Assembly: GCF_004345665.1 (NCBI RefSeq)
Contig: NZ_SLWR01000013.1
Coordinates: 157,552-221,551, forward strand
Source of the DNA: Kribbella antiqua
GTDB lineage: Bacteria > Actinomycetota > Actinomycetes > Propionibacteriales > Kribbellaceae
Length of the DNA stretch: 64,000 bases
Reading direction: 5' to 3'
Part shown: one piece after another, positions 54,373 through 63,200 of the stretch
How positions within the stretch are numbered: position 1 is the first letter of the stretch
How the letters are laid out: each line of letters opens with the position of its first letter
Made by a program: the position numbers and the translations under genes
The notes under the pieces: model-generated
What the model saw: the letters and a program-made list of their open reading frames with translations, nothing else
What the model was told of the DNA's origin: nothing
Databases searched by the model: none

Positions 54373-55226
54373 TGCTCGACGGGGTCGTCGTACCGCTGGT
54401 GACGCCGATGTCATCGCCTGGTGTGCCTTCGGCTTCGGAGGCCGAGCCGTTGCTGGGGGCAATGGCTGGGGCGGGCGTACGACGGTTGATGGTGCTCGGG
54501 AGCAACGGTGAAGGGCCGTTGATTCCGTACGACGTGGCCGGCGAGTTCGTCGGCGGGGTGGTGAAGCGGTGGCGTGAGCTGGTGCCGGACGGCGTGATCA
54601 TGGTGAACGTGACCGCTGCCGGGACGATGGAGGCCTGTCGCCGTGCATCCGATGCTGCGGCGGCAGGTGCCGACGCGGTGGTGTCGAGTCCACCGACCTT
54701 CTTCCGGCATCGTGACGACGAGGTGGTCGCACACTTCGAGGCGCTCGTTGCATGTGGGTTGCCGGTGGTGGCTTACAACTCGCCGCGCTCGACGCCGTTG
54801 AGCCGCTCGACCGTGGATGCGCTGGCCGGGATCGTTGCCGGTATCAAGGATTCGTCGGGCGATCTGGAGTTGCTCAGCTACATGGTGTCCCGTTTGCCGG
54901 TGAGCCAGGGAGACGAGTGGCACCTCGCCGATGCGCTGCGGGCCGGGGCGGTCGGCCTCACCCCGGGAATCGCCAACCTGGCGCCTCGGCTCGCACTGGA
55001 TTTGGTTGCCGGTGACAGTGATCTCGACCAGTTGCAGTCGGCCTGCTCCAAACTGATGGCGATCCATCGGGTGAGGTCCGGCGTACCGACCGTGAAGGCC
55101 GTTCTGCACAGCCGTGGCCTGTGCCCGCCGCATTCGGCGCCGCCGCTGGCTCCTTGCACACCTGACGAACTCTGTCGAATCCTCCAGGTCCTCGAGCCAC
55201 TGGAGGACTACCTCATCTCGGCCTGA
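54372..55226 (+). CDS. DapA/NanA family lyase (dihydrodipicolinate synthase-like)
   Basis: TIM-barrel class I aldolase/dehydratase (284 aa). Tyr135 (VVAYNSPRS) and the Schiff-base Lys159 (IKDSSGD) are present; the usual GTTGE pocket reads GSNGEGPL, suggesting a substrate other than that of DapA. Family members include NanA (sialic acid lyase), L-KDA dehydratase and KDG aldolase, all fitting a glycan operon. A longer frame reaches 54210, but ATG 54372 overlaps the previous stop. Last gene of the operon, followed by a hairpin terminator. Confidence 0.82.
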   Translation: MLDGVVVPLVTPMSSPGVPSASEAEPLLGAMAGAGVRRLMVLGSNGEGPLIPYDVAGEFVGGVVKRWRELVPDGVIMVNVTAAGTMEACRRASDAAAAGADAVVSSPPTFFRHRDDEVVAHFEALVACGLPVVAYNSPRSTPLSRSTVDALAGIVAGIKDSSGDLELLSYMVSRLPVSQGDEWHLADALRAGAVGLTPGIANLAPRLALDLVAGDSDLDQLQSACSKLMAIHRVRSGVPTVKAVLHSRGLCPPHSAPPLAPCTPDELCRILQVLEPLEDYLISA

Positions 55227-55255
55227 GGCCCGGCTGCCTTTCCCGCAGCCGGGCC
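55227..55255. terminator. Hairpin terminator between convergent genes
   Basis: GGCCCGGCTGC pairs perfectly over 11 bases with GCAGCCGGGCC around a seven-base loop, immediately after the lyase stop and eight bases before the stop of the leftward gene. It lacks a T tract but probably ends both transcripts. Confidence 0.6.
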
Positions 55256-55262
55256 GCCAAGG

Positions 55263-56069
55263 TCACTTGGTGGTCTTGCCGAGCTTCTTCTCCTCGAGCG
55301 CTTTCGAGCCCTCGAATCCCTTGCTGACGCTGGCCGGCGGGAACTTCCAGGCCTTGTTCTCCGCCAGGGCCGCCAGCTGGGCGACGGTGAAGAGCGGCTT
55401 CGGCCGCGTGTGCTGCGCGTCCTTCTCCGCCGGTCCGTTGTAGCTGGTCAGGCTGATCTGCCGGCCGTCCTTGTAGGTCAGTACGACGTAGTTGTTCACG
55501 ACGCCGTACTCGTCCTGGCGGCCATCGGTGTACTCCGGCTGCTCGGTCGCTGTGAAGAGCTTCGAACCGTCCGAGCGGACCGTGCACTTGGCGCCCGGCT
55601 CCGCGCAGGGGTCCTGCATGTTGCCGCCGGCCACGAATACCTCGACGCGTGAGGCTCCCTTGCCGTCGTCAACGACGTACGCCGCGGCGGCAAAGTCGGT
55701 CTCACCCCAGGACTCCGGCTTGGACAGCGTGCGCCCGGGGCCTGCGACGAGCGACTTCAGCGTGGCCAGGGTCTGCTTCGGCGTGACCGGCTTCGCGGTT
55801 GGCTTCGCGGCTGATGCTTTGGCCGACGGCGACGTCGTACCGGCAACTGCCGCACCGGACGGGCTACCGAACAGCTGCGTGCCGCCGACGATCAGACCAG
55901 CCGTCGCCAGTACGGCGCTCGCTCCGGTGATGCTGAGGATCGTCGTACGGCGGCGGCGCAGGCGAATGCCCTGCTGGAGGCTGCGTTCGAGCAGGTCGGT
56001 GGAGACGGGCTCGAGGTTCTCGGTGGCTCGGTGCATCAGGCCGGGCAGGGTGTCGTTCAGGTTGTTCAT
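55263..56069 (-). CDS. Membrane protein paired with a SigE-type sigma factor (putative anti-sigma or sensor)
   Basis: A 268-aa single-pass protein: a cytoplasmic N-terminus of about 40 residues (RSLQQGIRLRRRRT), one transmembrane helix (residues 43-66), an Ala/Lys/Pro-rich linker, then an extracellular domain of about 170 residues with a CAEPGAKC pair. This design and its place 9 bp after the sigma gene suggest an anti-sigma or regulatory partner, but no zinc-binding anti-sigma motif is seen. Function inferred from position. Confidence 0.6.
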   Translation of the reverse strand: MNNLNDTLPGLMHRATENLEPVSTDLLERSLQQGIRLRRRRTTILSITGASAVLATAGLIVGGTQLFGSPSGAAVAGTTSPSAKASAAKPTAKPVTPKQTLATLKSLVAGPGRTLSKPESWGETDFAAAAYVVDDGKGASRVEVFVAGGNMQDPCAEPGAKCTVRSDGSKLFTATEQPEYTDGRQDEYGVVNNYVVLTYKDGRQISLTSYNGPAEKDAQHTRPKPLFTVAQLAALAENKAWKFPPASVSKGFEGSKALEEKKLGKTTK

Positions 56070-56078
56070 GGTTCTCCT

Positions 56079-56567
56079 TCAGTGAGCGATCAGCTGGGCG
56101 GCGCCGTCGCCGAGGACCGCGCGAAGGCGGTCGAGGGCGCGAGACGTCCGGGTGGTGATCGCGCTGGCGTTCTTGCCAAGATCGAGCGCGACCTGCTCGA
56201 CGCTGCGATCTTCGAAGAACCGCAGCACCAGCACGGCGCGATCCAGCGGCGCCAGTTCGGCCAGGGCGCTCTGCAGGGACAGCCGGAGCTCGGGATCACC
56301 CGCCCGCTCGGCCCGCTCCGGCAACTCCGCGGTCGGCCGCTCGGACCAGCTCTTCCGCCGCCGCTGCGAGATGAACGTCCGCGCCAGCGCGGCCCGCGCG
56401 TACGCCGACGGGTTGTCGATCCGCTGCCACGTCTTGAGCATGTTCGCGAGGGTGTCCTGGACCAGGTCCTCGGTGTGATGCCGGTCACCCGTCAGCAACC
56501 AGGCGGTCCGGTACAAATGCGGTATCCGCGCCCGCGCGAACTCCTCGAAATCCTCAGTCGGTCTCAT
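56079..56567 (-). CDS. SigE family RNA polymerase sigma factor (ECF)
   Basis: ECF sigma factor of 162 aa in the actinobacterial SigE group. Region 2 includes HLYRTAWLLTGDRHHTEDLV and TLANMLKTWQRI; region 4 is LAPLDRAVLVLRFFEDRSVE and ALDLGKNASAITTRTSRALD. The frame is open to 56666, but ATG 56567 starts the conserved N-terminus. Co-directional with the membrane partner downstream. Likely envelope or secretion stress response. Confidence 0.88.
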   Translation of the reverse strand: MRPTEDFEEFARARIPHLYRTAWLLTGDRHHTEDLVQDTLANMLKTWQRIDNPSAYARAALARTFISQRRRKSWSERPTAELPERAERAGDPELRLSLQSALAELAPLDRAVLVLRFFEDRSVEQVALDLGKNASAITTRTSRALDRLRAVLGDGAAQLIAH

Positions 56568-56634
56568 CGCACCCTTTCGGTCGAGCCTCTGCCCTTGAAG
56601 ACGCATCGACTTGCCGGGGAGATCACACGTCGGC

Positions 56635-56751
56635 TCAGAAAACCTTCGACAACACCCAGACCGCAAACGCCAGAAACCCCACCCCGAACGTCACGACAAC
56701 CACCACGCCATACCCAAACCACGCACTCCCAGAAAGCTTCACACCCCACAT
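56635..56751 (-). CDS. 38-aa single-helix membrane peptide (candidate)
   Basis: A small frame encoding MWGVKLSGSAWFGYGVVVVV then TFGVGFLAFAVWVLSKVF: one long transmembrane helix with charged or aromatic ends, the look of a real small membrane protein. It lies 67 bp upstream of the sigma gene on the same strand. The ribosome site is weak (a short AGG at the start). Not confirmed by homology. Confidence 0.4.
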   Translation of the reverse strand: MWGVKLSGSAWFGYGVVVVVTFGVGFLAFAVWVLSKVF

Positions 56752-56880
56752 CCTGTCAGCCCGCCCACCCCAACCCCGGCCCGGGAAGATGTCGCGAGCG
56801 CTCGGTCTGGGTAGGTGGGTGAGGCCGGGGCGGCGTGGTTCCGGGTGGATGAGGTGGTGGGGTCAGGGGCGGATCCCGGG

Positions 56881-57111
56881 GAGGGGGAGGTGCGGCCGGG
56901 GGTGCGGCTCTGGGAGGGGGAGGCGCAGCCGGGCCGCGGCTCCAGGGAGCCGGAGGTGCAGTCGTGGGTGCGGCTCCGGGAGGGGGAGGTGCAGCCGGGG
57001 CCGCGGTCTGGGGAGGGGGAGGTGCTGTCGGGGGTGCGGCTCTGGGAGGGGGAGGGGCAGCCGGGGCCGCGGCTCCGGGACGGGGAGGTGCAGTCGAGGG
57101 CGCGGCTCCGG
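56881..57111. repeat. 33-bp tandem repeat array, seven units
   Basis: Seven units with exact 33-bp spacing begin at 56881, 56914, 56947, 56980, 57013, 57046 and 57079, typified by gagggggaggtgcagccg. Since 33 is a multiple of three and no unit holds a stop, all frames look open; in translation they give 11-residue repeats (for example PEPHPRLHLPL on the minus strand). I see no ribosome site or conserved start, so I do not call a gene. Confidence 0.8.
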
Positions 57112-57198
57112 GCTGCGTGATGGTGCTAGTCCGGGTGGTGCGGCCGTGAGCGTGCGGACCGGGTCGTGCGGCACCGGAGGTGGCTGTCGGGCCGGGCC

Positions 57199-57262
57199 CG
57201 ATAGCGGGTTATGTGATGGCTGGCGGCTTACTTGCCGCTATCGATCAAACAACCCGCTATCG
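57199..57262. repeat. Inverted repeat with nested stem
   Basis: CGATAGCGGGTT (57199-57210) and AACCCGCTATCG (57251-57262) form a perfect 12-bp stem. Inside is a second short stem GCGGC/GCCGC (near 57223 and 57234). The whole could fold as an RNA hairpin or be a small mobile repeat. No flanking gene is near. Confidence 0.55.
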
Positions 57263-57441
57263 AGCCGGCGAATCAGCCCTGATGCCCGGGATGTGGCCGG
57301 TTTTGTCCGGATGCCGGGATCCCGGGGCTCGTGCCGGGGACTGCGGACACCGGCATAGGAAAACACCCTGTCTCAGGTCCCGAGTTGGTGTCCGCAGCCC
57401 GACAAACAACCCCAGCCCAGCCGGAAATCAGCAGTGGGATG

Positions 57442-57830
57442 GAACCTCGTACACCTTCTGGGGACCTGGCACAGGAAATAGCCCTGTCCGCAGTCCCGAG
57501 TAGTTGTCCCCACCTCCCAACAAGCGGTACCAACCCGCCGGGAACCAGCAGGCCAACCTCAACCGAAGCCGGGTGCTGGGTCAGAACCTCGTACACCTTC
57601 TGGGGGCCTGGCACAGGAAATGGCCCTGTCCGCAGTCCCGAGTTGTTGTGCCCACCCCCCACAAGCGGTACCAGCCCCGCCGGGAACCAGCAGGCCAACG
57701 TCAGCCGAAGCTGGGTGCTGGGTCAGAACCTCGTACACCTTCTGGGGGCCTGACACAGGAAATAGCGTGTTCACAGTCCCCAGTTGTTGGTCCCACCCCC
57801 CACAAGTAACCCAGTCAGAGCCGGGAAGCC
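57442..57830. repeat. 142-bp tandem repeat array
   Basis: GAACCTCGTACACCTTCTGG occurs at 57442, 57584 and 57726, exactly 142 bases apart; the third unit is incomplete. A more diverged copy precedes them (about 57335-57440). Each unit contains a small hairpin (ACAGG then CCTGT around an A-rich loop). The third unit merges at its 3' end into the 62-bp array that follows. No gene. Confidence 0.8.
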
Positions 57831-57840
57831 GACCAGCAAC

Positions 57841-58060
57841 CTCAGCCGGAGCCGGGAAGCCGATAGGCGAGGTCAGCCAGAGCCGGAGAGTCGACAAGTG
57901 ACCTCAGCCGGAGCCGGGAAGCCGATAGGCGAGGTCAGCCAGAGCCGGAGAGTCGACAAGTGACCTCAGCCGGAGCCGGGAAGCCGATAGGCGAGGTCAG
58001 CCGGAGCCGGAGAGTCGACAAGTGACGTCAGCCAGAGCGGGGAAGCCGAAAGGCGACGCC
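57841..58060. repeat. 62-bp tandem repeat array
   Basis: Units begin at 57841, 57903, 57965 and 58027 (last partial). The first two are identical and the third differs at one base, so the array is young or homogenised. Each unit is itself two related 31-bp halves (tcagccggagccgggaagcc and tcagccagagccggagagtc). The units are contiguous with no unique spacers, so this is not a CRISPR array. Confidence 0.85.
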
Positions 58061-58126
58061 TGCCGCGGGAGCCGAGCGGAGCGAAGGCGCAGGGGGTGCG
58101 GGTGGCGGAGCCCCCTGTTCGCGGCA
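58061..58126. other. Nested inverted repeats downstream of tRNA-His
   Basis: TGCCGCG (58061) pairs with CGCGGCA (58120-58126), and inside it CAGGGGG (58090) pairs with CCCCCTG (58111-58117). Lying about 80 bases past the 3' end of the leftward tRNA, it could end or process the tRNA transcript, though no T tract follows. Confidence 0.45.
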
Positions 58127-58204
58127 AGCGAAGCGCAGCCGCACGAGATGGAGAAGGCGACCTGGTCCGCGCTCTCCGCGGACACAGATCGCCCATCGCC
58201 TTCG

Positions 58205-58278
58205 GGTGAGTGACGGGACTCGAACCCGCGACCACCTGGACCACAACCAGGTGCTCTACCAGCTGAGCTACACCCACC
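58205..58278 (-). tRNA. tRNA-His (GTG anticodon)
   Basis: A full cloverleaf reads on the minus strand: acceptor GTGGGTG with CACTCAC (one G-T pair), D arm GCTC...GAGC, anticodon stem CCTGG/CCAGG around loop TTGTGGT (anticodon GTG, His), and T arm CGGGTTCGAGTCCCG. The extra G at -1 (58278) opposite discriminator C is the histidine identity mark. CCA is not encoded. It is next to orn, the usual actinobacterial arrangement. Confidence 0.95.
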
Positions 58279-58308
58279 ATTGCCGCCCTGACTGCGACGG
58301 CTGAGCAA

Positions 58309-58956
58309 TCATAGCGACGATGGGCGATTACCAGAAATCGGGTCGGCGGCGGCGCCGTTCGGCCCGTCGGTGATGAGGCTGGCGGCGGCGCGGGCGGTGT
58401 CGGAGTCGGGGCCGGGCTGGGGTACGAAGACCGTTTGGCGGTAGTAGCGGAGCTCGGCGATGCTCTCGGTGATGTCGGCCAGGGCGCGGTGGTTGCCGGT
58501 CTTGGCCGGGGTGGCGTAGTACACCCGCGGGTACCAGCGGCGGACCAGTTCCTTGATCGAGCTGACGTCGACGTTGCGGTAGTGCAGGTGCGCCTCGACC
58601 CGCGGCATGTCCCGGACCAGGAAGGTCCGGTCGGTGCCGACCGAGTTGCCGGCCAGGGCGGCCTTGCGCGGCTCTTTCACGTACCCGGAGATGAAGTCGA
58701 GCACCTGCTGCTCGGCGTCGGCGAGCGGGATGCCGTTGGCGAGTTCCGCGAGCAGGCCGGAGCCGGTGTGCATGTCGCGGACGAAGTCGCCCATTTGCTC
58801 GAGTGCGGCCGGTGGCGGCGCGATCACCAGGTCGATCCCGTCACCGAGCACGTTCAGTTCGTAATCGGTGACGAGAACGGCGACCTCGATCAAGGCGTCC
58901 GCCGCCAGATCGAGGCCGGTCATCTCGCAGTCGATCCACACCAGCCGGTCGTTCAT
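58309..58956 (-). CDS. orn: Oligoribonuclease
   Basis: DEDDh 3'-5' exonuclease (215 aa) that degrades di- and short oligoribonucleotides, including pGpG from cyclic-di-GMP breakdown. The catalytic residues lie in LVWIDCEMTGLD, AGNSVGTDRTFL and GNHRALADI. The C-terminal tail is longer than in E. coli Orn (181 aa), as in other actinobacteria. The frame extends to 59037; ATG 58956 with aaggtggg upstream fits the family start. It is followed by tRNA-His 30 bp downstream. Confidence 0.95.
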   Translation of the reverse strand: MNDRLVWIDCEMTGLDLAADALIEVAVLVTDYELNVLGDGIDLVIAPPPAALEQMGDFVRDMHTGSGLLAELANGIPLADAEQQVLDFISGYVKEPRKAALAGNSVGTDRTFLVRDMPRVEAHLHYRNVDVSSIKELVRRWYPRVYYATPAKTGNHRALADITESIAELRYYRQTVFVPQPGPDSDTARAAASLITDGPNGAAADPISGNRPSSL

Positions 58957-59127
58957 GGGCACCCACCTTACGGCGACCCGCCGACACCGTCGCGCTCCCC
59001 ACCTCCGAAGAGGCCGCGTGGCGCGGACTTGCGCCACTCACCAAGCCCCCGCGGACAGCGGGTTGCGACCGTTAGCTGAGCGTGAGGCGCCCGAACTGCC
59101 GTGGTTGGTGAGTGGCACAGGTCCGTG

Positions 59128-60018
59128 TCAGCCGGGCGCGTGTCCGATGTGGATGCTTCGAACCGACAGTACGGCGAGGTCCGTCCGGCGCCCGAGATAG
59201 TGCTCATCGTCCGGGTCCAGCAGCTGGGCCCACACGGCCAGGTCCTCCGGCGAAAGCCACTCCTGCACCTCGACATGGCCGTGCCCATGGCCGTGGGTCG
59301 GTTCAGAGTCGGGATTCAGGCGGTCTACTCGGTGCTGGAATTGGGTAATCAGCCGGTCACGCTGCTCCGGCGACAGCGGCGCCGGCGACTCGGTCAGGAT
59401 GCTGCGGGTGGTGACGTCGGTGAGCCCAGCCCGGGTCAGCGCATCGGTCCACCCGTACGGCATCCGCACCGAGCCCGGCAGCGAGGTTCGCATCGCCGCA
59501 AACCACCGGTCCTGCGCCAGATCCAGCCGCAGCTCCAGCCCTGGCTCGCCGATGCCCAGATCCCACGACAGGCTCCGTGCCGGCAGACCGCTCTCGGCGA
59601 GCGCCAGCCGCCCACCGGGTGCCAGCAGTGACGCAAGCGCGTCGATCGCCGCCTGCTGATCGCCGGCGTGGTGGACCGACGCCGACGCCCAGATCAGGTC
59701 CGCCGGCGCATCGATTGCCTTGCGCAACGGTTCGGCCCCGTCGTCCATCGACGCCAGTTCACACCGTACGGCGCCCGCCGTGTGCTCGCGCGCTTGCTCC
59801 AGTACGTCGGGATCCGCGTCGATCGCCACCACGGTCGACCCCGGCGGCATCGTCGCGGCGAGCGCCTTCGCCATCCCGCCGCCACCGCATCCGACGTCCA
59901 CGGCGACCTTGTCACCGGCCCGGACGAGCCCGGCGGCCACGGTCGAGTTCCACTCCGCCTCGCCTTCCGCCGAGGCCCGAAGATGATCTGCCCACTCAGC
60001 CCATTCGATCTCCACCAT
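59128..60018 (-). CDS. Class I SAM-dependent methyltransferase
   Basis: Methyltransferase of 296 aa with SAM motif I VAVDVGCGGGGMAKAL, the acidic end of strand 2 VVAIDADPDVL, and LIWASASVHHAGDQ. The C-terminal part has a His-rich stretch (THGHGHGHVEVQEW) that could bind metal. The frame runs to 60195, but ATG 60018 (MVEIEWAEWADHLRASAEG) is the likely start. Substrate unknown. Confidence 0.8.
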   Translation of the reverse strand: MVEIEWAEWADHLRASAEGEAEWNSTVAAGLVRAGDKVAVDVGCGGGGMAKALAATMPPGSTVVAIDADPDVLEQAREHTAGAVRCELASMDDGAEPLRKAIDAPADLIWASASVHHAGDQQAAIDALASLLAPGGRLALAESGLPARSLSWDLGIGEPGLELRLDLAQDRWFAAMRTSLPGSVRMPYGWTDALTRAGLTDVTTRSILTESPAPLSPEQRDRLITQFQHRVDRLNPDSEPTHGHGHGHVEVQEWLSPEDLAVWAQLLDPDDEHYLGRRTDLAVLSVRSIHIGHAPG

Positions 60019-60255
60019 GCCGCCAGTTTCCGCCCGCTCTGGCCCAAACGCCGCACCGCGTTGCCATTCCGGCAAGACACCCCTGATGCAGTCCCGGAGG
60101 CCCAGGCACAAGGGGCTGGGATCACCGAACTTTTGGGAGGCCGCCCGGCCCATTCGGGAGATTTTCACGTTCAACACCGGGATCAGGGTTAGCACGGTTG
60201 CCGGGTGGACTTGTGGGGTGCTGTCCTATTCAGGGATCTGGGGATGAGGTGAGGT

Positions 60256-63200
60256 ATGGCGGTCGAATCGGTGGCGGGGACGGTGGGTCGGCCTCGTCTG
60301 CTGGCGTTGCTGGACGAGGGCGTGCAGCGGCGGCTGTTGACGGTGGTCGCGGATGCCGGCTTCGGCAAGTCGACGCTGCTCGGCTCGTGGGCCGCCGGGC
60401 GTCCGTGTGCCTGGCACACCGTGCGTGCCGAGGACAGCTCGCTCGCCGCCATGGTGTCCGCTCTGGTCGGCTCTCTCCGTCGGCAGGTGCCCGCACTCGA
60501 GGCGATCCCGGCCGAGCTGCAGAGCCCTCGTGGTCCGGATGCCGATGCCGAGCAGCAGACCCGCGCCCTCGCGTACGCCGCTCTCCTGGCTGACGCACTG
60601 GAGCAGAACCTCAATGACGACCTGGTCCTCGTCCTCGACGATCTGCACGAGCTGACGCCAGACGCGCCGGCCATCACACTCATCGACGGCCTGGTCCGCA
60701 CTGCCCCGCCGAACCTCCACCTGATCGTTGCCTCGCGCACCGCCATGCCGTTCGGCATCGACCGGCTCCGCGGCCGTGGCCAGGTGCTGGAGATCGACGC
60801 GACCGCTCTCGCCTTCACAGTCCCCGAGACTGTCGCCGTACTGGAGAAGGTGCTCGGCAAAGGTAGTGAGGACCTGGCCGAACCGCTGCAAGCCGCCGTA
60901 CAGGGATGGCCGGCCGCCGTACGTCTGGCAGTGGAGGCTCTGCGCACAGCGCCGCCCGAGCAACGTGCCAGCCGCCTACGCCGCGCTCTGCGCTCAGACG
61001 GTCCGCTCTACGACTACCTGGCCGAGGAGGTCTTCGCCGCCGAGCCTCCGTCCGTACGACGCTTGGTCGCCAGCGTGGCTGTACTCCCGCGCTTCGGGTC
61101 CGAGCTCTGCAAGGCCATAGGACTCACGGACAGCGCTGAGACCCTCCAGCAACTCCGCACTCGCGGACTGCTCGTCTCTGCAGGAGAGGCCGACGGCTAC
61201 GAGCTCAATCCGCTGGTGAAGAACTTTGCCAACGACATGCTGTCCGTGGACGCGCAGGAGCTTGCTGAGCTGTCGCTGCAAGCTGGCAGGTGGTTCGAGT
61301 CCGTGGGCGAGCATCGGGACGCGCTGGCCTGCTACCAGTCCGTCGACCCGGCAGTGGCTGCTCGCATGCTGGCCGAGCGCGGGCACGCCATGGTCAGCGG
61401 CGGTCTAGCCGAGATTGTGATCTCTGCTGTCTCCGCACTGCCCAGTGAGCTCCGCGACCCAGCGATGGACCAGTTGGAGGGTGAAGCCCGGCAGGTGCTT
61501 GGCGACTGGCAGGGCGCGGTGGACTGCTTCGACCGGATCATCGAGCCCGAGGGTGAGATCCCCGTCGCGATCGCGTGGCGACTGGGCCTGATCCACCATC
61601 TGCGTGGCCAGACGGATGTGGCGATCGCGACGTACCAGCGTGGGCGGATCGATGGGCAACATCCTGCGGACGAGGCACTGCTGCAGGCGTGGTGGGCGGG
61701 TGCGCATTGGTTGCGCGGAGAGTTCGAGGAGTGCCGTGCACTGGTGACTGCGGCGTACGAGATCGCCAAGGTCTCCGGCGATGACAGAGCACTGGCCATC
61801 TCGCACACGGTCCTTGCGATGCTCGCCGCGGTCGACAGTGACCCACGCGGCAACTCCTCGCACTACCTGCGTGCGCTGGAGCATGCAGAGCGTGGAGGCG
61901 ACCTATTGCAGGCGATCCGCATCCGGGTGAACCGCTCTTCGCATCACATCGCCGAAGGCGACTACGCACTCGGTCTGAAAGAGCTGGACGTCGCATTGGA
62001 GCTCGCGGACCGCGCAGGCTTCGCGGTGTTCCGCGCCTTGGCCCTCAACAACCGTGGGGAGGCTCTGTTGAAGCTGGGACGGTTGGACGAGGCCATCGGC
62101 GAGTTGGAGGCGTCGCGGTCGCTCTACCAGAAGCTGGAGTCGAAGCGGGTCGCCCAGCCGCTCTCTGTTCTCGGCGAGGTCTACCGCGAGCGCGGCGACC
62201 GGGCGATGGCTCGAGCCTGTTTTGAAGAAGCCATTGCGATGGCTGAAGAGACCAAGGACATGCAGTCGTTGGTGCCGTCGCTGGCGGGTCTGGCTCGAGT
62301 TCTGGCTGTCGAGGAGCCGCAGCGTGCGGCAGAGCTGGCCGAGATGGCTCGCCAGGCGGTTGCCTACGGCCCTGTTCTCGGTCTCTCCGGTGCACTCGTC
62401 GCACTCGGCTGGGTGACGCTGCACGCCGGCAACAAGACTGAGGCCGCAGCCACCGCAGAAGAGGCAGCCGCGCTCTGCCGCAAGCGACGCGACCGAGCCG
62501 GTCTGGCTGACGCACTGGAGCTGTATGCCGCGGCCGACGGCGGCGAGGTCCTACACGAAGTCCTGAACATCCGCAGCGAGCTAGGTGACCAGCTGGGTGA
62601 GGCACGCGCCGAACTGATGCTTGCCAACCGCACCCGCGGTCCTGAAGGACGTGAGCTGGCACTGCGCGCCCGCCAGCGGTTCCTGGCCGCAGGTGCGACC
62701 CGCTACGCCGCAGCCGCCTTGCAAGCCACTGAAGAGACAGGCCCGGCCGCTGTCCGCATCGAGTGCCTTGGCGGCTTCCGCGTCCTTCGCGACGGCAAGG
62801 CGGTCCAGCTGGGGGAGTGGCCGTCGAAGAAGGCGCGCGACCTCTTGAAGATCCTGGTCGCCCGCCGCTGCCGCCCGGTCGCTCGGGTGCAGTTGCTGGA
62901 CCTGCTCTGGCCGGACCAGGAGGAGTCGGTTGCCTCACCAAGGCTGTCCGTGGCGCTGTCGACCGTGCGTGCCGTGCTCGACCCAGGGAAGAAGTACCCG
63001 GCGGACCGCTTCGTAGGGGCCGACCGCGCCACTATCTGGCTCGATGGCGACCAGACCGCTGTGGACGTGGAACTGTTCCTCCACGACGCGCGGGAGGGAC
63101 TCACCACGAGCGACCTCCGGTTGCTGCGGACGGCCGAGGCGTCGTACAGCGGGGACTTTCTGGAGGAGGACGTGTACGCCGACTGGGCGGCGGGGATGCG

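Noticed and set aside
56789..57358. Open frames through the 33-bp repeats
   Set aside because: All frames are open only because the repeat length is a multiple of three and lacks stops; no supportable start.
57841..58060. CRISPR-like array
   Set aside because: Repeats are contiguous without unique spacers and no cas genes are present.
58205..58278. Integration site of a mobile element at tRNA-His
   Set aside because: No integrase, no direct repeat of the tRNA 3' end was found in the window.
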